DNA of 42,470 nucleotides from JAYZVT01 sp050248375 (GTDB taxonomy: Bacteria; Pseudomonadota; Alphaproteobacteria; Rhizobiales; Methyloligellaceae): positions 1-42,470 of the forward strand of contig JBFWSL010000001.1 of the NCBI GenBank assembly GCA_050248375.1, read 5' to 3'. Made by a program: the position numbers and the translations under genes. Every line of letters starts with the position of its first letter. Position 1 is the first letter of the stretch. The notes below the pieces were generated by a model. The model was given only the letters and a program-made list of their open reading frames with translations, was not told where the DNA came from and did not search any database. This document shows, one piece after another, positions 31,713-41,468 of this stretch.

Positions 31713-32450
31713 TTACTCCGCGGACAGGCGCCGCGGCGTTCCGGGATAGCCCGGAGCCGCCGTTGTCTGGCGTGACCGGACCACCTGGTAGCCCGGACGC
31801 CACAGATAGCGTACCGGCGCGCTGAGCATATGAACCAGCCGGGTGAAAGGGAACAGCAGGAAGATCGTCAGGCCAAGGAACAGGTGCGCCTTGAAGATCC
31901 AGTGGGAGTCGCGGACATAGTCGGCCACGCCCGATTGGAAGGTGAATATGCCCTGCGCCCAGGACATGAAAGTGACCATCTCGCCGCCGTCCAGGTGCTG
32001 CATCGACACGGGAATGGTGCCGAGACCCAGGCCGAGCTGCACCACCAGGATCGCCAGTATGGCGATATCCGCGAAGCTCGACGTGGTGCGGATGCGCGCA
32101 TCGAACAGGCGCCGGTGCAGCAGCACCAGTCCGCCGATCAGGGCGAAGACTCCCGCGATGCCGCCCACCACGATGGCCATCATCTGCTTGGCGCCGTGGC
32201 TTATGCCGATCCAGTCGAAGATCTCGATGGGCGTCAGCAGGCCGACCAGATGGCCGAAGAACACGATCAGAACGCCCACATGGAACAGCACCGAGCCGAG
32301 GACGAGCTGGCGCCGGCGCAGCAACTGGCTCGAGCCCGACCGCCACGTGTAGGGCTCGAGGTCGTAACGAAGCATGCAGCCGATGGCGAATACCGCCAGG
32401 CAGATATAAGGATAGATGCCGAAAACGAAGGTATTGATCCAGTCGCTCAT
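31713..32450 (-). CDS. narI: Respiratory nitrate reductase, gamma subunit (cytochrome b)
   Basis: The 245-residue membrane protein has five membrane segments and binds two b hemes that pass quinol electrons to NarH. The four heme ligands expected from E. coli NarI are H57, H67, H189 and H207 (LFHVGV, FGHLVG, FKAHLF, RLVHML). ATG at 32450 is preceded by GAGGGGA and lies 10 nt after narJ. A frame to 32501 would overlap narJ. It is followed by ppiC. Confidence 0.96.
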   Translation of the reverse strand: MSDWINTFVFGIYPYICLAVFAIGCMLRYDLEPYTWRSGSSQLLRRRQLVLGSVLFHVGVLIVFFGHLVGLLTPIEIFDWIGISHGAKQMMAIVVGGIAGVFALIGGLVLLHRRLFDARIRTTSSFADIAILAILVVQLGLGLGTIPVSMQHLDGGEMVTFMSWAQGIFTFQSGVADYVRDSHWIFKAHLFLGLTIFLLFPFTRLVHMLSAPVRYLWRPGYQVVRSRQTTAAPGYPGTPRRLSAE

Positions 32451-32460
32451 CTCGTTCCCC

Positions 32461-33165
32461 TCATTGTCCCGCGGTGTCCCGGGCCGCCCGCCGCCCGGCA
32501 CGGACCTGCATCGCCAGCCTGTCGATGCCGCATTCGCCGATATTCTCGCCGGGGCCGAAGCTCACGGGCGTCTCCGCCCAGGCGGCGTCCAGCGCTTCCA
32601 GGTCATCGGGATTGTCTTCGGGCCGGGACAGCAGGTTCAGTACGTCGGATCGTTCCGGCTTTCCCGCGGCGATCTTCTCCAGCGCGCGGAAGACGGCCCA
32701 GTAGGGGCTGCGGCGTTTGCGCAACCGCTCCTTGATCGCGCTTACGATGTGCAGGGGCTCGTTGAGCAGATCGCGCGCCTCGTCCAGCGGTATGAGAGAA
32801 AGATATTCGAGGAACAGCGGCAGGAAGTCCGGCAGTTCCCGTGCGGCGATGTCGAAGCCGCGCTCCTCGTACATGGCGCCGAGCTCGACCAGCGCCTTGC
32901 CGCGGTCGCGGCTCTCGCCATGCACGTGCTCGAAAAGATGCAGCGACAGCGAGCGCGTGCGGTCGAACAGGAACACGTAACGCGCCTGCATGTCGTAGAG
33001 ATCGCCTTCCCCGATCCCGCCGATCAGTCCGTTGAGCGCCCGCAGCTCGGGAGCGGGAACGAGCCCTTCGGCCTCCAGCGCCGCCGTAAGGTCTGGTGCG
33101 GCCTGCTGCAATTCCCTGGTAGGGTAGGAAAGCAGCAGCGACAGAACCTTGAACGTCCTGGTCAT
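32461..33165 (-). CDS. narJ: Nitrate reductase molybdenum-cofactor assembly chaperone
   Basis: The 234-residue cytoplasmic chaperone is needed for cofactor insertion into NarG. Family phrases are SLLLSYPTREL, YVFLFDRTRSLSLHLFEHVHGESRDRGKA and ELPDFLPLFLEYLSLIP. Its length is usual. The start codon shares its A with the narH stop (TGATG), showing coupling. A C-terminal stretch rich in Asp/Glu and Arg ends the protein. Confidence 0.96.
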   Translation of the reverse strand: MTRTFKVLSLLLSYPTRELQQAAPDLTAALEAEGLVPAPELRALNGLIGGIGEGDLYDMQARYVFLFDRTRSLSLHLFEHVHGESRDRGKALVELGAMYEERGFDIAARELPDFLPLFLEYLSLIPLDEARDLLNEPLHIVSAIKERLRKRRSPYWAVFRALEKIAAGKPERSDVLNLLSRPEDNPDDLEALDAAWAETPVSFGPGENIGECGIDRLAMQVRAGRRAARDTAGQ

Positions 33166-34691
33166 CACATAACCTCCGTGGGTGTGCGTACCGTGCGCGG
33201 CCGCTTCGAGCCGAACAGGCTGGCCTGAGAGCCGCCGCCGGAGCAGCCGTTGCCGAAGCTGAAGCCGCACTCGCCGCGCAGCTCGTAGGCGTCCTCGCCC
33301 ACCTCCCGGTGCGACGTCGGTATGACGAAGCGGTCCTCGTAGTCGGCGATGGCCATGACCTTGTACATCTGCTCGATCTGCGGACCGGTCATGCCGACCT
33401 TCTTCGCCACCTTCTCGTCGATCACGCCATCCACGGTCTTGGCCCGCATATAGGCGCGCATGGCCAGCATCCGCTCCAGCGCGGAAACGACAGGCTCTTC
33501 CTTGCCCGCGGTGAGCAGGTTGGCGAGGTAGCGCACCGGAATGCGCAACGAGCGGACGTCGGGCATCGCCCCGTCGAGGCCGATCTTGCCGGCCTGCGCC
33601 GCCGACTGAATGGGCGAGAGCGGGGGCACGTACCACACCATCGGCATGGTGCGGTATTCCGGATGCAGCGGCAGCGCCACCTTCCAGTCCACGGCCATGT
33701 GATAGACGGGCGAGCGCTTGGCGGCTTCCAGCCAGTTGTCGGGAATGCCGTCCTTGCGCGCCTGTGCAACCACCTCGGGATCGTTCGGGTCGAGAAAGAT
33801 CGAAAGCTGCGCTTCGTAGAGATCCTGTTCGTCCGGGGTCGCGGCCGCCGCCGCGATCCTGTCGGCGTCGTAGAGCAGGACGCCGAGATAGCGAATGCGT
33901 CCGACACAGGTCTCCGAGCAGATGGTGGGTTGTCCCGCCTCGATGCGCGGAAAGCAGAAGATGCACTTCTCCGACTTGCCGCTCGACCAGTTGTAGTAGA
34001 TCTTCTTATAAGGGCATCCGGAGACGCACATGCGCCAGCCGCGGCATTTCTCCTGGTCGATCAGGACGATGCCGTCCTCCTCGCGCTTGTAGATGGCGCC
34101 GGACGGGCAGGCGGCGACGCAGGTGGGGTTGAGGCAGTGCTCGCACAGCCTCGGCAGGTACATCATGAAGGTGTTCTCGAATTCGCCGTAGATCTCCTTC
34201 TCGATGCCCTCGAAGTTGTAATCGGCGGAGCGCTTGGAGAATTCGCCGCCGAGGATTTCTTCCCAGTTCGGGCCCCACTCGATCTTCTCCATGCGCTCGC
34301 CGGTGATGAGCGAGCGCGGGCGCGCCGTCGGCATCGCTTCCGACTCCGGCGCGGTCTGCAGGTGCTCGTAGTCGAAGGTGAACGGCTCGTAATAGTCGTC
34401 GATTTCCGGCAGGTCCGGATTGGCGAAGATCTTGGCGAGGATGCGCCATTTCGAGCCCATCTTCGGCCTCAGCTTGCCGCCGCGCGTGCGCGCCCAACCG
34501 CCGTTCCAGCGCTTCTGGTTCTCCCAGTCCTTCGGGTAGCCGATGCCGGGCTTGGTCTCGACGTTGTTGAACCATGCGTATTCCATGCCCTCGCGGTTGG
34601 TCCACACGTTCTTGCAGGTGACTGAACAGGTGTGACAGCCGATGCACTTGTCCAGGTTCAGCACCATGCCGATTTGCGCGCGTATCTTCAT
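33165..34691 (-). CDS. narH: Respiratory nitrate reductase, beta subunit (iron-sulfur)
   Basis: The 508-residue subunit carries four iron-sulfur clusters. The first group is C16-x2-C19-x2-C22-x3-C26 (CIGCHTCSVTC); others are CEHCLNPTCVAACP, CRGWRMCVSGCP (with the Trp that makes this the [3Fe-4S] cluster) and CIFCFPRIE with CSETC further on. Together they form the wire from NarI hemes to NarG. It starts at 34691 inside the narG stop (ATGA) and its stop overlaps narJ. Confidence 0.97.
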   Translation of the reverse strand: MKIRAQIGMVLNLDKCIGCHTCSVTCKNVWTNREGMEYAWFNNVETKPGIGYPKDWENQKRWNGGWARTRGGKLRPKMGSKWRILAKIFANPDLPEIDDYYEPFTFDYEHLQTAPESEAMPTARPRSLITGERMEKIEWGPNWEEILGGEFSKRSADYNFEGIEKEIYGEFENTFMMYLPRLCEHCLNPTCVAACPSGAIYKREEDGIVLIDQEKCRGWRMCVSGCPYKKIYYNWSSGKSEKCIFCFPRIEAGQPTICSETCVGRIRYLGVLLYDADRIAAAAATPDEQDLYEAQLSIFLDPNDPEVVAQARKDGIPDNWLEAAKRSPVYHMAVDWKVALPLHPEYRTMPMVWYVPPLSPIQSAAQAGKIGLDGAMPDVRSLRIPVRYLANLLTAGKEEPVVSALERMLAMRAYMRAKTVDGVIDEKVAKKVGMTGPQIEQMYKVMAIADYEDRFVIPTSHREVGEDAYELRGECGFSFGNGCSGGGSQASLFGSKRPRTVRTPTEVM

Positions 34692-37600
34692 TCCGCTGCC
34701 TCCAGGCTTTCGGCGGCCGGGCGTTCCAGCCAGTCGATATTGTCCATCTTGCGCACGATCACGAACTCGTCCCGGTTCGATCCCACCGTGCCGTAGTAGT
34801 TGAAGCCGTAGGATTGCTGCGCGTAGCCGCCGATCATGTGCGTGGGCTTCACGGTCGCCCGCGTCACGGAGTTATGGATGCCTCCGCGATGGCCGGTTAT
34901 CTCCGAGCCGGGCACGTTCACGATCTTCTCCTGCGCGTGATACATGAAGATCGTGCCTTCCCGGATGCGCTGCGATACGACCGCCCGCGCCACCAGCGCG
35001 CCGTTGGCGTTGTAGGCCTCGACCCAGTCGTTGTCGGCGATGCCCGCCTTGGCCGCGTCGGTCTCGCTCAGCCACACGATGGGACCGCCGCGGCTCAGCG
35101 TCAGCATCAGCAGATTGTCGGTATAGGTGGAGTGGATGCCCCACTTCTGATGCGGAGTGATGAAGTTCAGCACCACCTGCGGCTTGCCGTTGTCCTTCTC
35201 GTCGATGACGGCGGCGACGGACCTGGTGTCCACCGGCGGCCGGTACACGCAGAGGGACTCGCCGAAGGCCCGCATCCACAGGTGATCCTGATACATCTGC
35301 TGCCGGCCGGTCAGCGTTCGCCAGGGGATCAGCTCGTGGACGTTGGTATAGCCGGCGTTGTAGCAGACCTTCTCGGATTCCAGGCCCGACCAGGTCGGCG
35401 ACGAGATGATCTTGCGCGGCTGCGCCACCACGTCGCGGAAGCGGATTTTCTCGTCTTCCTTCGGCATGGCCAGATGGGTGTGGTCGCGGCCTGTATTCCT
35501 GCCGAGCGCCTCCCATGCCTTGACGGCGACTTCGCCGTTTGTCTCCGGCGCCAGCATGAGGATCACTTCCGCGGCGTCGATGTCGCTCTCGATCCGCGGC
35601 ATGCCCCGGGTCGGCCCCTCGTCGGTGACCCGGCCGTTCAGATTGCCGAGATTGTCCACTTCATGGTCGGTCTTCCAGGTAATGCCCTTGCCGCCGTTGC
35701 CGATGGTGGTCATCAGCGGTCCCAGAGCGGTGAAGCGCTTGTAGACGTTTGGATAGTCGCGCTCGATGACGGCGATGTTGGGCATGGTCTTGCCCGGCAC
35801 CGGCGTCTTGCCGGCGGACTTCCAGTCGTCCACGCCGAAGGGCTGGGCGATTTCGCCGGGCGTGTCGTGCTGGATCGGGGTGAGCACCACATCCTGCTCG
35901 ACACCGAGGATTTCCGGCGCCACCTCGGAGAACTTCCTGGCGATGCCCTTGTAAATCTCCCAGTCGCTCCTGCACTCCCAGACCGGGTCCACCGCCGAGG
36001 TCAGCGGATGGATGAAGGGGTGCATGTCCGATGTGTTGAGATCGTTCTTCTCGTACCAGGTGGCCGTCGGCAGCACGATGTCGGAGTAGACGCAGGTCGT
36101 GGACATGCGGAAGTCGAGCGTCACCAGCAGGTCCAGCTTTCCCTTCGGCGCTTCGTCATGCCAGGTCACTTCGAGCGGCTTTTCCTGGCCCGTCTCGCCC
36201 AGGTCCTTGCCCTGGACGCCATGGCTGGTGCCGAGCAGGTGCTTGAGAAAATACTCGTGCCCCTTGCCGGAGGACCCGAGCAGATTGGAGCGCCACACGA
36301 ACAGGTTGCGCGGCCAGTTGACCGGATCGTCCGGGTCTTCGCACGACAGCTTCATCTTGCCCGAGGCGAGTTGATCGACGACGAAGTCGTTCGGGTCCTG
36401 GCCCGCCTTCTTCGCCGCCTTGGCGATCGAGAGCGGATTGGCGGCAAGCTGCGGAGCCGACGGCAGCCAGCCCATGCGCTCGGCACGAACGTTGTAGTCG
36501 ATCAGTGCGCCGTCCCAGGGGCCCTCGGGCGCCGTCGGCGACACGATGTCGGAAACGGGAAGCGTTTCGTAGCGCCACTGGTCGGTATGCGCGTACCAGT
36601 AGGAGGTCGAGTTCATCTGCCGCGGCGGGCGCGCCCAGTCGAGCGCGAAGGCGAGCGGGAGCCAGCCGGTCTGCGGACGCAATTTCTCCTGGCCCACATA
36701 GTGTGACCAGCCGCCGCCCGACTGGCCGACGCAGCCGCACATAACCAGGAGATTGATGATCCCCCGGTAGTTCATGTCCATGTGGTACCAGTGGTTCAGG
36801 CCGGCGCCGAGAATGACCATGGAACGGCCTCTGGTCTTTTCGGCATTCAGCGCGAACTCGCGGGCGACCGCGATGATCTGCTGTCGCGACACGCCGGTGA
36901 TGGCTTCCGCCCAGGCCGGGGTATAGGGCGCGTGGTCGTCATAGGTCCTGGCCACGTTCTCGCCGCCAAGCCCGCGGTCCAGGCCGTAGTTGGCGACGAA
37001 GAGATCGAACACGGTAGCGACGGGCACCTCGCTCTTGCCGAGCTTGATCATCTTCACCGGCAGGCGACGGTGGAGGATGTCCGGGTGCTCCGTTCCCGCG
37101 AAATGGTCGTGGTGGCGGTTGCCGAAATAGGGGAAGTCGACATCGAGCACGTCGTCATGGTCCTCGTCCTGGACCAGGCTCAACTTGAGCGACACCTCCT
37201 GGCCCTTGGCGTCCTTCGGTTCCAGGTTCCACTTGCCCTGCTCGCCCCAGCGGAAGCCCACCGAACCGACGGGAACCACGACCTTGCCGCTCGCGGCGTC
37301 GATGGCGACCGTCTTCCATTCCGGGTTGTTCTTCTCGCCGAGCCCGCCCTTGAAGTCGGAGGCGCGCAGCAACTGTCCGGGAATCCAGCGCCCGTCGCGC
37401 TTCTCCAGCCGCACCAGCATTGGCATGTCGGTGTAGCGGCGAACATAGTCCTCGAAATAGGCCGCCTGGCGGTCGAGATGGAACTCGCGCAGGATCACGT
37501 GGCCCATGGCCAGAGCCAGTGCCGCGTCCGTGCCCTGCTTGGGATGCAGCCAGATGTCGGCGAATTTCGACGCCTCGCTGTAGTCGGGCGAGACGACGAC

Positions 37601-38434
37601 GCTCTTGGCGCCCTTGTAGCGGACCTCGGTGTAGAAATGCGCGTCGGGCGTGCGCGTCTGCGGTACGTTGGAGCCCCAAAGCATCAGGAATCCGGAGTTG
37701 TACCAGTCGGCCGATTCCGGGACGTCGGTCTGCTCGCCCCAGGTCTGCGGACTGGAAGGCGGCAGGTCGCAATACCAGTCGTAGAAGGACATGCACACAC
37801 CCCCGAGCAGCGAGAGGTAGCGCGAGCCGGCCGCGTAGGAGACCATCGACATGGCCGGGATCGGCGAGAATCCGGCAATCCGGTCCGGACCGTAGGTTCG
37901 GCAGGTATAGGCGTTGGCGGAGGCGATGATCTCGTTGACCTCGTCCCAGTCGGCGCGGACAAACCCGCCCATGCCGCGCTTGGTGACATAGGAGGCGCGC
38001 TTCTGCGGGTTCTCGACGATCGCCTTCCAGGCCGCGACCGGCGATAGCGTGGCACGAGCTTCGCGCCAGGCTTTCAGCAGCCGGGCACGCACCAGCGGGT
38101 ATTTCACCCGGTTGCCCGAGTAGAGATACCAGGAATAGCTGGCCCCGCGGGAACAGCCGCGCGGTTCGTGGTTGGGAAGGTCGGGACGCGTGCGCGGATA
38201 GTCGGTCTGCTGCGTCTCCCAGGTGACGATGCCGCCCTTGACGTAGATCTTCCACGAGCAGGAGCCGGTGCAATTCGCCCCGTGGGTGGAGCGGACGACC
38301 TTGTCGTGCTGCCACCGCTTGCGGTAGCCGTCCTCCCAACTGCGGTCCTCGCGCAGGGTGACACCGTGACCGCCGGAGAACGTGCCGGCGCGCTTGCTGG
38401 AAAGAAAGTTCAGACGGTCCAGAAGGTGACTCAT
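34688..38434 (-). CDS. narG: Respiratory nitrate reductase, alpha subunit (molybdenum)
   Basis: The 1248-residue catalytic subunit reduces nitrate to nitrite on the cytoplasmic side. The FS0 cluster ligands are H51, C55, C59 and C94. The molybdenum-binding aspartate is D237 in GEQTDVPESADWYNSG. Family length and order are complete. There is no Tat signal peptide, as expected for NarG with its known non-cleaved N-terminus; the RNFL/RLNFL start (LLDRLNFLSSK) fits this family. It lies 13 nt after narK and overlaps narH by 4 nt. Confidence 0.98.
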   Translation of the reverse strand: MSHLLDRLNFLSSKRAGTFSGGHGVTLREDRSWEDGYRKRWQHDKVVRSTHGANCTGSCSWKIYVKGGIVTWETQQTDYPRTRPDLPNHEPRGCSRGASYSWYLYSGNRVKYPLVRARLLKAWREARATLSPVAAWKAIVENPQKRASYVTKRGMGGFVRADWDEVNEIIASANAYTCRTYGPDRIAGFSPIPAMSMVSYAAGSRYLSLLGGVCMSFYDWYCDLPPSSPQTWGEQTDVPESADWYNSGFLMLWGSNVPQTRTPDAHFYTEVRYKGAKSVVVSPDYSEASKFADIWLHPKQGTDAALALAMGHVILREFHLDRQAAYFEDYVRRYTDMPMLVRLEKRDGRWIPGQLLRASDFKGGLGEKNNPEWKTVAIDAASGKVVVPVGSVGFRWGEQGKWNLEPKDAKGQEVSLKLSLVQDEDHDDVLDVDFPYFGNRHHDHFAGTEHPDILHRRLPVKMIKLGKSEVPVATVFDLFVANYGLDRGLGGENVARTYDDHAPYTPAWAEAITGVSRQQIIAVAREFALNAEKTRGRSMVILGAGLNHWYHMDMNYRGIINLLVMCGCVGQSGGGWSHYVGQEKLRPQTGWLPLAFALDWARPPRQMNSTSYWYAHTDQWRYETLPVSDIVSPTAPEGPWDGALIDYNVRAERMGWLPSAPQLAANPLSIAKAAKKAGQDPNDFVVDQLASGKMKLSCEDPDDPVNWPRNLFVWRSNLLGSSGKGHEYFLKHLLGTSHGVQGKDLGETGQEKPLEVTWHDEAPKGKLDLLVTLDFRMSTTCVYSDIVLPTATWYEKNDLNTSDMHPFIHPLTSAVDPVWECRSDWEIYKGIARKFSEVAPEILGVEQDVVLTPIQHDTPGEIAQPFGVDDWKSAGKTPVPGKTMPNIAVIERDYPNVYKRFTALGPLMTTIGNGGKGITWKTDHEVDNLGNLNGRVTDEGPTRGMPRIESDIDAAEVILMLAPETNGEVAVKAWEALGRNTGRDHTHLAMPKEDEKIRFRDVVAQPRKIISSPTWSGLESEKVCYNAGYTNVHELIPWRTLTGRQQMYQDHLWMRAFGESLCVYRPPVDTRSVAAVIDEKDNGKPQVVLNFITPHQKWGIHSTYTDNLLMLTLSRGGPIVWLSETDAAKAGIADNDWVEAYNANGALVARAVVSQRIREGTIFMYHAQEKIVNVPGSEITGHRGGIHNSVTRATVKPTHMIGGYAQQSYGFNYYGTVGSNRDEFVIVRKMDNIDWLERPAAESLEAAE

Positions 38435-38447
38435 TTTGTCCTCCGGT

Positions 38448-41234
38448 TCAGGCGGTTGCCGGGCGCGCGTTCGTGCGGCGGCGTCGGGTGGCGGTCCGGG
38501 CGCCGTATTTTCCCGGCGGCTTCGCGCCGCCGCCGCCGCGTTCCGCCGCGTAGAGCAGGCCGTCCTTGCGCGTGTAGACGTACCAGGTGACGATGGCGCA
38601 GGTGACGTAGAAGGCCATGAACCCCCACAAGGCCGCCTCCGGTCCGCCGGTCAGTGAGATCGACGATCCATAGGCCTTCGGGATGAAGAAAGCGCCATAG
38701 GCGGCGATAGCCGAGGTGAAGCCGATGATGGCCGCGGACTCCCGCTCCGCCTGGCGCAACCGCTCGTCTTCGTTCAGCCGTGGCATCAGCCGCGGCACCT
38801 CCAGGCGCATGATCGTCGGGATCATCTGGAATGTGGAGGCGTTGCCCACGCCGGTCGCAAGGAACAGCAGCATGAACATGGCGAAAAAGCCCCAGAACGC
38901 GCCGGGCTGATCCTTGACGGCCAGGAAATAGAGCACGCCGCCCACCGCGCCGATCATCATCAGGAAAACCCAGAAGGTTACCCGTCCGCCGCCATAGCGG
39001 TCCGACAGCCAGCCCGTCGCCGCCCGCGACAGCGCGCCCACGAGCGGCCCGAGGAACACGAACTTGAGCGAGTCCACCTGCGGGAACTGGGTCTTTGCCA
39101 GCAGCGGGAAGCCCGCCGAATAGCCAATGAAGGACCCGAAGGTGCCGGTATACAGCCAGCACATGATCCAGTTGTGTGTACGCCTGAATATGATGGCTTG
39201 GTCCGCAAAGGACGCCTTCGCGCTGGCCAGGTCGTTCATGCCGAACCACGCAAGCACCGTGGCGACGATCAGAAATGGCACCCAGATGAACCCTGCATTC
39301 TGGATCCACAGCGCGCTTCCGTCCGGCAAGGTCTGCGCGCCGCCGCCGATCGCGCCAAAGACTCCCACCGTGACGACCAGTGGAACGAGGAACTGCATCA
39401 CGCTTACTCCGAGATTGCCCAGGCCGGCATTGACTGCCAGCGCATTGCCCTTCTCCGCCTTGGGGAAGAAGAAGCTGATGTTGGCCATGGAGGAAGCGAA
39501 GTTGCCGCCGCCGAAGCCGCACAGCAGAGCTAGCACCAGAAAGATCAGGTAGGGCGTCTCGGGATTCTGCACCGCGTAGCCGATGCCGAAGGCCGGAATC
39601 AGCAGTGACGCGGTGGACAGCGTCGTCCACAGCCGGCCTCCGAAGATCGGCACCATGAACGAGTAGAAGATACGGAGTGTCGCGCCCGACAGTCCCGGAA
39701 GCGCGGCCAGCCAGAACAACTGGTCGGTGGTGTATTTGAAGCCGATCGCCGGAAGTTTGGCGACAACCACGCTCCATACCATCCACACCGAGAAGGCGAG
39801 GAGGAGGCAGGGAATGGATATCCAGAGGTTCCGCCGCGCAACCGCGCGCCCGGTGCGGTCCCAGAAGGCCCGGTCCTCCGGACGCCAGTCGTCGAGCAGA
39901 TAACTCGGCCGCGCGTGCCTGGCCGGCACATGGATTTCCGCCATTTCCGGCAACTGCGGCAGCTTCGCGAGATCAGGTTCGCGGGAGGCGCGCTCCATGC
40001 GGATGACGGACACATGCATCCACACGAGGGCGACGGCGACCAGGGCGAACAGCAGCATGAAGCAACTGGTCCATACGCCCGTCAGGTCGTTCATCGCGCC
40101 GAACACGATCGGCAGCACGAAGCCGCCGAGACCGCCGATCATGCCGACGAGGCCGCCGACCGAGCCGACGTTCTTGGGATAATAAACCGGGATATGCTTG
40201 TAGACCGCCGCCTTTCCCAGCGACATGAAGAAGCCGAGAACGAAGACAAGCACAACGAAAGGCACCAGCCCCATGGACGTGGTGAAGGCGATCGGACCCT
40301 TGATGCCGTGGATAACGTAGTCTGTCTCGGGGTAGGACAGCATGAAAGTCGCGATGGCCGACACCCCGAACGTCCAGTACATGATGGTGCGGGCGCCGTA
40401 GCGGTCGGACAAGTGTCCGCCATAGGCCCGAAAGATGCTGGCCGGGACCGAATAGAAGGCGGCGAGCATGCCGGCGGCCTTGATGTCCAGGCCGTAGACG
40501 CCGACGAGATATCGCGGCAGCCAGAGCGCCAGCGCCACGAAAGCTCCGAACACGAAGAAGTAGTACAGCGAGAAGCGCCACACCTGCAGGTTCATCAGCG
40601 GCTTGAGTTCGAGCCAGGTGCTGGCTGCCTTCTGGCCCTTCGCCTTGCGCGCCTTGAGAACCGGATCGTCCTCGGTCGTGAACCAGAACACGATTGCGGT
40701 GACCACGAGCGCCGCCGCCCAGACCTGCGCGACCGTCGTCCAGCCGTAGGCGACCAGCACGAAAGGAGCGAGGAGCTTGGTGACGGCGGCACCGACGTTG
40801 CCCGCGCCGAAGATGCCGAGTGCGGTTCCCTGCTTTTCCGCGGGATAGAAGCGCGACACATAGGCAATGCCGACCGCGAAGGAGCCGCCGGCCAGTCCCA
40901 CGCCAAGCGCTGCGAGGAGCATCATCTCGTAAGTGGTGGCGTAAGACAGGAGGAAGGTCGCGATCGCGGCAGCGATCATGACGCCGACATAGACGATGCG
41001 CCCCCCATACTGATCGGTCCAGATGCCGAGGAACAGTCGGGTCAGCGAACCGGTGAGAATCGGGGTGCCGACCAGCAGGCCGAACTGCGTGTCGCTCAGT
41101 CCGAACTCCTGCTTGATGCGCACGCCGATGATCGAAAAGATCGTCCAGACGGCGAAGCAGACCGTAAAGGCGATCGTGCTCATGCCGAGAATGCGGTTCT
41201 GTTCGGATTTGGCGGGAATGGTGGCGCCCGACAT
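38448..41234 (-). CDS. narK: Fused NarK1-NarK2 nitrate/nitrite transporter
   Basis: The 928-residue protein is two major-facilitator transporters in one chain, about 24 membrane segments. Half 1 (about 1-430) has the nitrate-signature stretch GGSFAVGIAYVSRFYPAEKQG and is of the NarK1 type (nitrate-proton symport). Half 2 (about 460-910) has GGNFASSMANISFFFPKAEKG and is of the NarK2 type (nitrate/nitrite exchange). This fusion is known in Paracoccus and other alphaproteobacteria. The linker (about 430-465) is charged and soluble. ATG at 41234 has GAGGGAG upstream. An FNR-type box lies 78 nt upstream. Confidence 0.95.
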   Translation of the reverse strand: MSGATIPAKSEQNRILGMSTIAFTVCFAVWTIFSIIGVRIKQEFGLSDTQFGLLVGTPILTGSLTRLFLGIWTDQYGGRIVYVGVMIAAAIATFLLSYATTYEMMLLAALGVGLAGGSFAVGIAYVSRFYPAEKQGTALGIFGAGNVGAAVTKLLAPFVLVAYGWTTVAQVWAAALVVTAIVFWFTTEDDPVLKARKAKGQKAASTWLELKPLMNLQVWRFSLYYFFVFGAFVALALWLPRYLVGVYGLDIKAAGMLAAFYSVPASIFRAYGGHLSDRYGARTIMYWTFGVSAIATFMLSYPETDYVIHGIKGPIAFTTSMGLVPFVVLVFVLGFFMSLGKAAVYKHIPVYYPKNVGSVGGLVGMIGGLGGFVLPIVFGAMNDLTGVWTSCFMLLFALVAVALVWMHVSVIRMERASREPDLAKLPQLPEMAEIHVPARHARPSYLLDDWRPEDRAFWDRTGRAVARRNLWISIPCLLLAFSVWMVWSVVVAKLPAIGFKYTTDQLFWLAALPGLSGATLRIFYSFMVPIFGGRLWTTLSTASLLIPAFGIGYAVQNPETPYLIFLVLALLCGFGGGNFASSMANISFFFPKAEKGNALAVNAGLGNLGVSVMQFLVPLVVTVGVFGAIGGGAQTLPDGSALWIQNAGFIWVPFLIVATVLAWFGMNDLASAKASFADQAIIFRRTHNWIMCWLYTGTFGSFIGYSAGFPLLAKTQFPQVDSLKFVFLGPLVGALSRAATGWLSDRYGGGRVTFWVFLMMIGAVGGVLYFLAVKDQPGAFWGFFAMFMLLFLATGVGNASTFQMIPTIMRLEVPRLMPRLNEDERLRQAERESAAIIGFTSAIAAYGAFFIPKAYGSSISLTGGPEAALWGFMAFYVTCAIVTWYVYTRKDGLLYAAERGGGGAKPPGKYGARTATRRRRTNARPATA

Positions 41235-41312
41235 GGTATCTCCCTCGCTGGGACGACGTCACGTCTGCTGCCGTCGTCGCAACGAGAGTTCGCGCTTGGC
41301 TCCCCGGGGCCG

Positions 41313-41326
41313 TTGATCTGAGTCAA
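41313..41326. promoter_or_regulatory. FNR/NNR-type box, narK-proximal
   Basis: TTGAT-CTGA-GTCAA matches the FNR consensus (TTGAT-N4-ATCAA) at 9 of 10 defined positions. Its near edge is 78 nt from the narK start codon. A class II activator site centred at -41.5 would put the transcription start about 44 nt before narK ATG, which is reasonable. Confidence 0.7.
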
Positions 41327-41427
41327 GAAGCCGCTCTGGCGCGGCAAAAACAAGCGTCGGCGTCTCGCTGTTTGGCCCGTGGTTTGAGCGATGAAGGAAA
41401 CGGCAGGCGCATGCGCAAGCCATACAC

Positions 41428-41441
41428 TTGATATTTGTCAA
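41428..41441. promoter_or_regulatory. FNR/NNR-type box, regulator-proximal
   Basis: TTGAT-ATTT-GTCAA has the same half-sites as the other box. It ends 27 nt before the regulator gene's ATG, too near for class II activation of that gene, so autorepression or a second upstream site for narK is more likely. Confidence 0.65.
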
Positions 41442-41468
41442 ACGAGGCTGTTCGGGTTTAGATGAACC

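Noticed and set aside
34814..36706. 630-codon open frame on the plus strand
   Set aside because: It is antisense to narG, whose product is complete; no recognisable domain and no ribosome site.
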